From contig JAAZDL010000016.1 of assembly GCA_012512795.1 (NCBI GenBank), positions 1 to 7,441 of the forward strand: 7,441 bases of DNA. Direction: 5' to 3'. Source of the DNA: Mycoplasmatota bacterium. GTDB lineage: Bacteria > Bacillota_I > Bacilli_A > RF39 > UBA660. The position numbers and the translations under genes were made by a program. The notes under the pieces are model-generated. The model saw only the letters and a program-made list of their open reading frames with translations. It was not told the origin of the DNA and made no database searches. Positions 5,829-7,441 of the stretch are shown piece after piece (within the stretch, counting starts at the first letter, position 1; the number at the start of each line of letters is the position of its first letter).

Positions 5829-7196
5829 TTACAATTTCATATCATTTTCTCTTTTTTGAATAATCAAATCATATATTTCAAAATATCTTTTATTTAACAT
5901 TTTAATATTTTCTTCTTTAGTTGGTTCATGATTAGTTATTTCAATAGTTCCACCTTTTTTATCAATAGTTTGAGTAGAATAAGAAATGAGTTTATCTTTT
6001 AAACTATTAATTCTTTCTATCCCTTCATTGTACATTGCTGAACTTATTTTTTCACTTCCAATCATACCATCACTATGCTTTGATTTAAAAGAAGAATATC
6101 CACCTTCTAAGTTAAATAAACTTAAACTATTTATTAAATCTCTAGACATACTCAAAATTGAAGGATTTTTTTCAAATAATGATAACATTAAGTTATTATA
6201 TTTTCTTATTTTAGAACTATAATAATTTTTAAAATTATTTACTTGTATATGTTTCTTATCTTTAATAGATTCATTATATCTTTCACTATCTTCACCATTA
6301 AATTGTAAATCTCCTATTTCATATAATAAATTATCAAACTCTTTCTTATATTCAGAAGAATTTAATTTATATGGTTTTTCAGGAATAAAATCAGCTTGAG
6401 AATAAACATAATCCTCGTTTGAATCAATAGATTCAAGTATATTAACCCCTTCATATCCAGTTAAAATAAATACAGCCTCTTCTCTTTTTTTACATAAATC
6501 ATATATCTCTATTCTTACTTTTCTTATCTCTTCTTCATTACTTAAAGAATACAACTGTTTTTTTAATCCACATATTTTATGGCTAACCGCCCCAACTGCT
6601 GAAACATATTTATCATTTTTATATACATCTAAGTCATTATTTTTTGAAACTTTCTTTTTTTCTTCTTGAGGAAGTTCTTGACTCATTACTTTAGTTTCAA
6701 TTTTTTCTTTATTTGTTTGAGGAAGAGGCATATTTATATTAGTGTTTTTCTCTAAACTTGCAGGAATAATTTTATTAAAAGATAATAATATTCCTTTAAA
6801 ATGATTATACCTTTCAACGGAAGATTTCATTTCATTAGCTTTTTGAAGTAAAGTTTCATAATCTACTTTATTTGCTTGTAGTTTTGCAAACTCTTCTCTT
6901 TCCTTTGTATTGATATTTTTACATTCTTTCATATTATTTAATATAAAATTTTTAACATTTAAAATATCTCCTACTGCAGAAACATTAGCAACTTCTTTAT
7001 ATATATCATAAAAAATATTATATCCTCTTACACTTCTTTCAATAGATAATTTCAATTCACTTAACTCAGAAGAGTGTACTCCTGAGTTTATCATAGAATT
7101 GTATTTATCTTTTTGATTAGCTATTGGTTCATAATAACTTTTAAAAATACTATAAAAGTCTTTTTTAAATTTTGATAACACTTCTTTTTCGCTCAT
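5829..7196 (-). CDS. Uncharacterised 455-residue helix-rich protein
   Basis: I do not recognise this protein. It is very rich in Lys, Glu, Asn and Ser, has no signal peptide or membrane segment, and should be cytosolic. The composition suggests two mainly helical, possibly coiled-coil halves (about 1-148 and 196-455) joined by a charged, low-complexity linker (about 150-195) with two short PQ motifs (PLPQ and ELPQ). A spaced motif S-V-x-x-Y-N-x-F-x-x-I occurs at 55-65 and again at 126-136, and VSAVG occurs at 72-76 and 198-202, hinting at internal duplication. Cysteines are C92, C209 and C235, with no metal-binding arrangement. No catalytic motif is apparent. The ATG at 7196 has GGAG 7 nt upstream. 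The gene has its own promoter and terminator, so it is a monocistronic unit. The complete frame and good signals argue that it is a real gene. Confidence 0.85.
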   Translation of the reverse strand: MSEKEVLSKFKKDFYSIFKSYYEPIANQKDKYNSMINSGVHSSELSELKLSIERSVRGYNIFYDIYKEVANVSAVGDILNVKNFILNNMKECKNINTKEREEFAKLQANKVDYETLLQKANEMKSSVERYNHFKGILLSFNKIIPASLEKNTNINMPLPQTNKEKIETKVMSQELPQEEKKKVSKNNDLDVYKNDKYVSAVGAVSHKICGLKKQLYSLSNEEEIRKVRIEIYDLCKKREEAVFILTGYEGVNILESIDSNEDYVYSQADFIPEKPYKLNSSEYKKEFDNLLYEIGDLQFNGEDSERYNESIKDKKHIQVNNFKNYYSSKIRKYNNLMLSLFEKNPSILSMSRDLINSLSLFNLEGGYSSFKSKHSDGMIGSEKISSAMYNEGIERINSLKDKLISYSTQTIDKKGGTIEITNHEPTKEENIKMLNKRYFEIYDLIIQKRENDMKL

Positions 7197-7213
7197 ATAA
7201 ACACTCCATCTAT

Positions 7214-7249
7214 TAGTATAATAATATCATAGTTTATTTAACATTACAA
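7214..7249 (-). promoter_or_regulatory. Extended -10 promoter of the 455-residue ORF
   Basis: The minus strand reads TTGTAA (7249-7244), a 17-bp spacer ending in TGA, then TATTAT (7226-7221). The -35 matches four of six consensus bases, the -10 five of six, and the TGn extension is present. The predicted start near 7214 gives a leader of about 18 nt before the ATG at 7196. Confidence 0.65.
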
Positions 7250-7256
7250 ATAAAAA

Positions 7257-7306
7257 AATATTAATCTTCTTTCGAAAACGGAAATATTAATTATTTAGAA
7301 TATTAA
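7257..7306. repeat. Three copies of AATATTAA upstream of the promoter
   Basis: AATATTAA occurs at 7257-7264, 7283-7290 and 7299-7306. The first two share the longer AAATATTAAT (7256-7265 and 7282-7291). They lie just upstream of the -35 of the 455-residue ORF. They could be a regulator binding site or an AT-rich UP element, but in DNA this AT-rich chance is a real alternative. Confidence 0.3.
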
Positions 7307-7386
7307 CACAAAAACTAATTAATTTATTATTATTTTTACAAGTATAAACTTAAAATTAATATATATTTTATTTTATTATATATAAT

Positions 7387-7413
7387 TAAAAAGACACATA
7401 CTGTATCTTTTTA
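7387..7413. terminator. Hairpin near the window end, probably a terminator
   Basis: TAAAAAGA (7387-7394) pairs with TCTTTTTA (7406-7413). Inside these arms, ACA (7396-7398) pairs with TGT (7402-7404) across one C-A mismatch, leaving a 3-nt loop. The arms carry an A-run and a T-run, so it could act in either direction. On the minus strand it would end a gene lying beyond the window. The 7197-7441 stretch holds no convincing gene. Confidence 0.55.
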
Positions 7414-7441
7414 CAACACTCTTTTTCGATTCATATATTAT

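Noticed and set aside
5986..6222. Plus-strand 78-codon open frame
   Set aside because: It lies entirely inside the 455-residue minus-strand gene, which has good start, promoter and terminator signals. The plus frame has no clear ribosome binding site and reads as an AT-rich antisense shadow.
7416..7433. Tiny minus-strand frame MNRKRVL before the 7387-7413 hairpin
   Set aside because: Only seven codons with no clear ribosome binding site, and the same frame is closed by a TAA just upstream. It is more likely the tail region of a neighbouring unit.
7410..7439. Possible plus-strand promoter TTTACA with TATATT at 18-bp spacing
   Set aside because: The hexamers overlap the terminator T-run in extremely AT-rich DNA and the window ends before any gene, so it cannot be supported.

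Overview
This is a strongly AT-rich window from a low-GC Bacillota-type bacterium. All nine protein genes lie on the minus strand, so transcription runs from high to low coordinates. TGA serves as a stop codon (ruvA, the nucleotidase gene and trxB all end in it) and the Trp codons checked in lgt are TGG, so the genetic code is the standard bacterial one and not the Mycoplasma code. ruvA and ruvB lie close together with no ruvC, the sigma factor is SigH-like, and an Lgt and a YvlD-type membrane protein are present. Together these fit Bacilli, Erysipelotrichia or an uncultured, partly reduced relative better than Clostridia. The exact lineage cannot be read from the sequence.

Layout in transcription order. 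(1) 7441-7197: AT-rich intergenic DNA with a hairpin at 7387-7413, three copies of an AT-rich octamer and a good promoter. (2) 7196-5829: a 455-residue, helix-rich soluble protein of unknown function, with its own promoter and its own intrinsic terminator (5781-5815). (3) 5744-2241: a tightly packed run of YvlD-like membrane protein, lgt, trxB, rlmB and a sigH-like sigma factor. An internal promoter over the trxB stop codon can serve rlmB-sigH separately, and a hairpin terminator follows at 2182-2204. (4) 2148-7: ruvA, a HAD-family nucleotidase and ruvB. This operon is driven by an extended -10 promoter directly after the preceding terminator and ends in a hairpin built from the last codons of ruvB.

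Functionally the window is mostly housekeeping: Holliday-junction branch migration (RuvAB), lipoprotein maturation (Lgt), thiol redox (TrxB), 23S rRNA methylation (RlmB) and an alternative sigma factor. In well-studied Bacilli yvlD/lgt/trxB and rlmB/sigH belong to two separate neighbourhoods; here they are joined. The points of most interest are the unknown 455-residue protein, the nucleotidase placed between ruvA and ruvB, a TrxB that has lost its NADPH-phosphate-binding motif, and very short leaders in which transcription should start at or just before the Shine-Dalgarno sequence. I saw no CRISPR array, mobile element, tRNA or rRNA. The case for an undescribed system rests only on the 455-residue protein and is weak.
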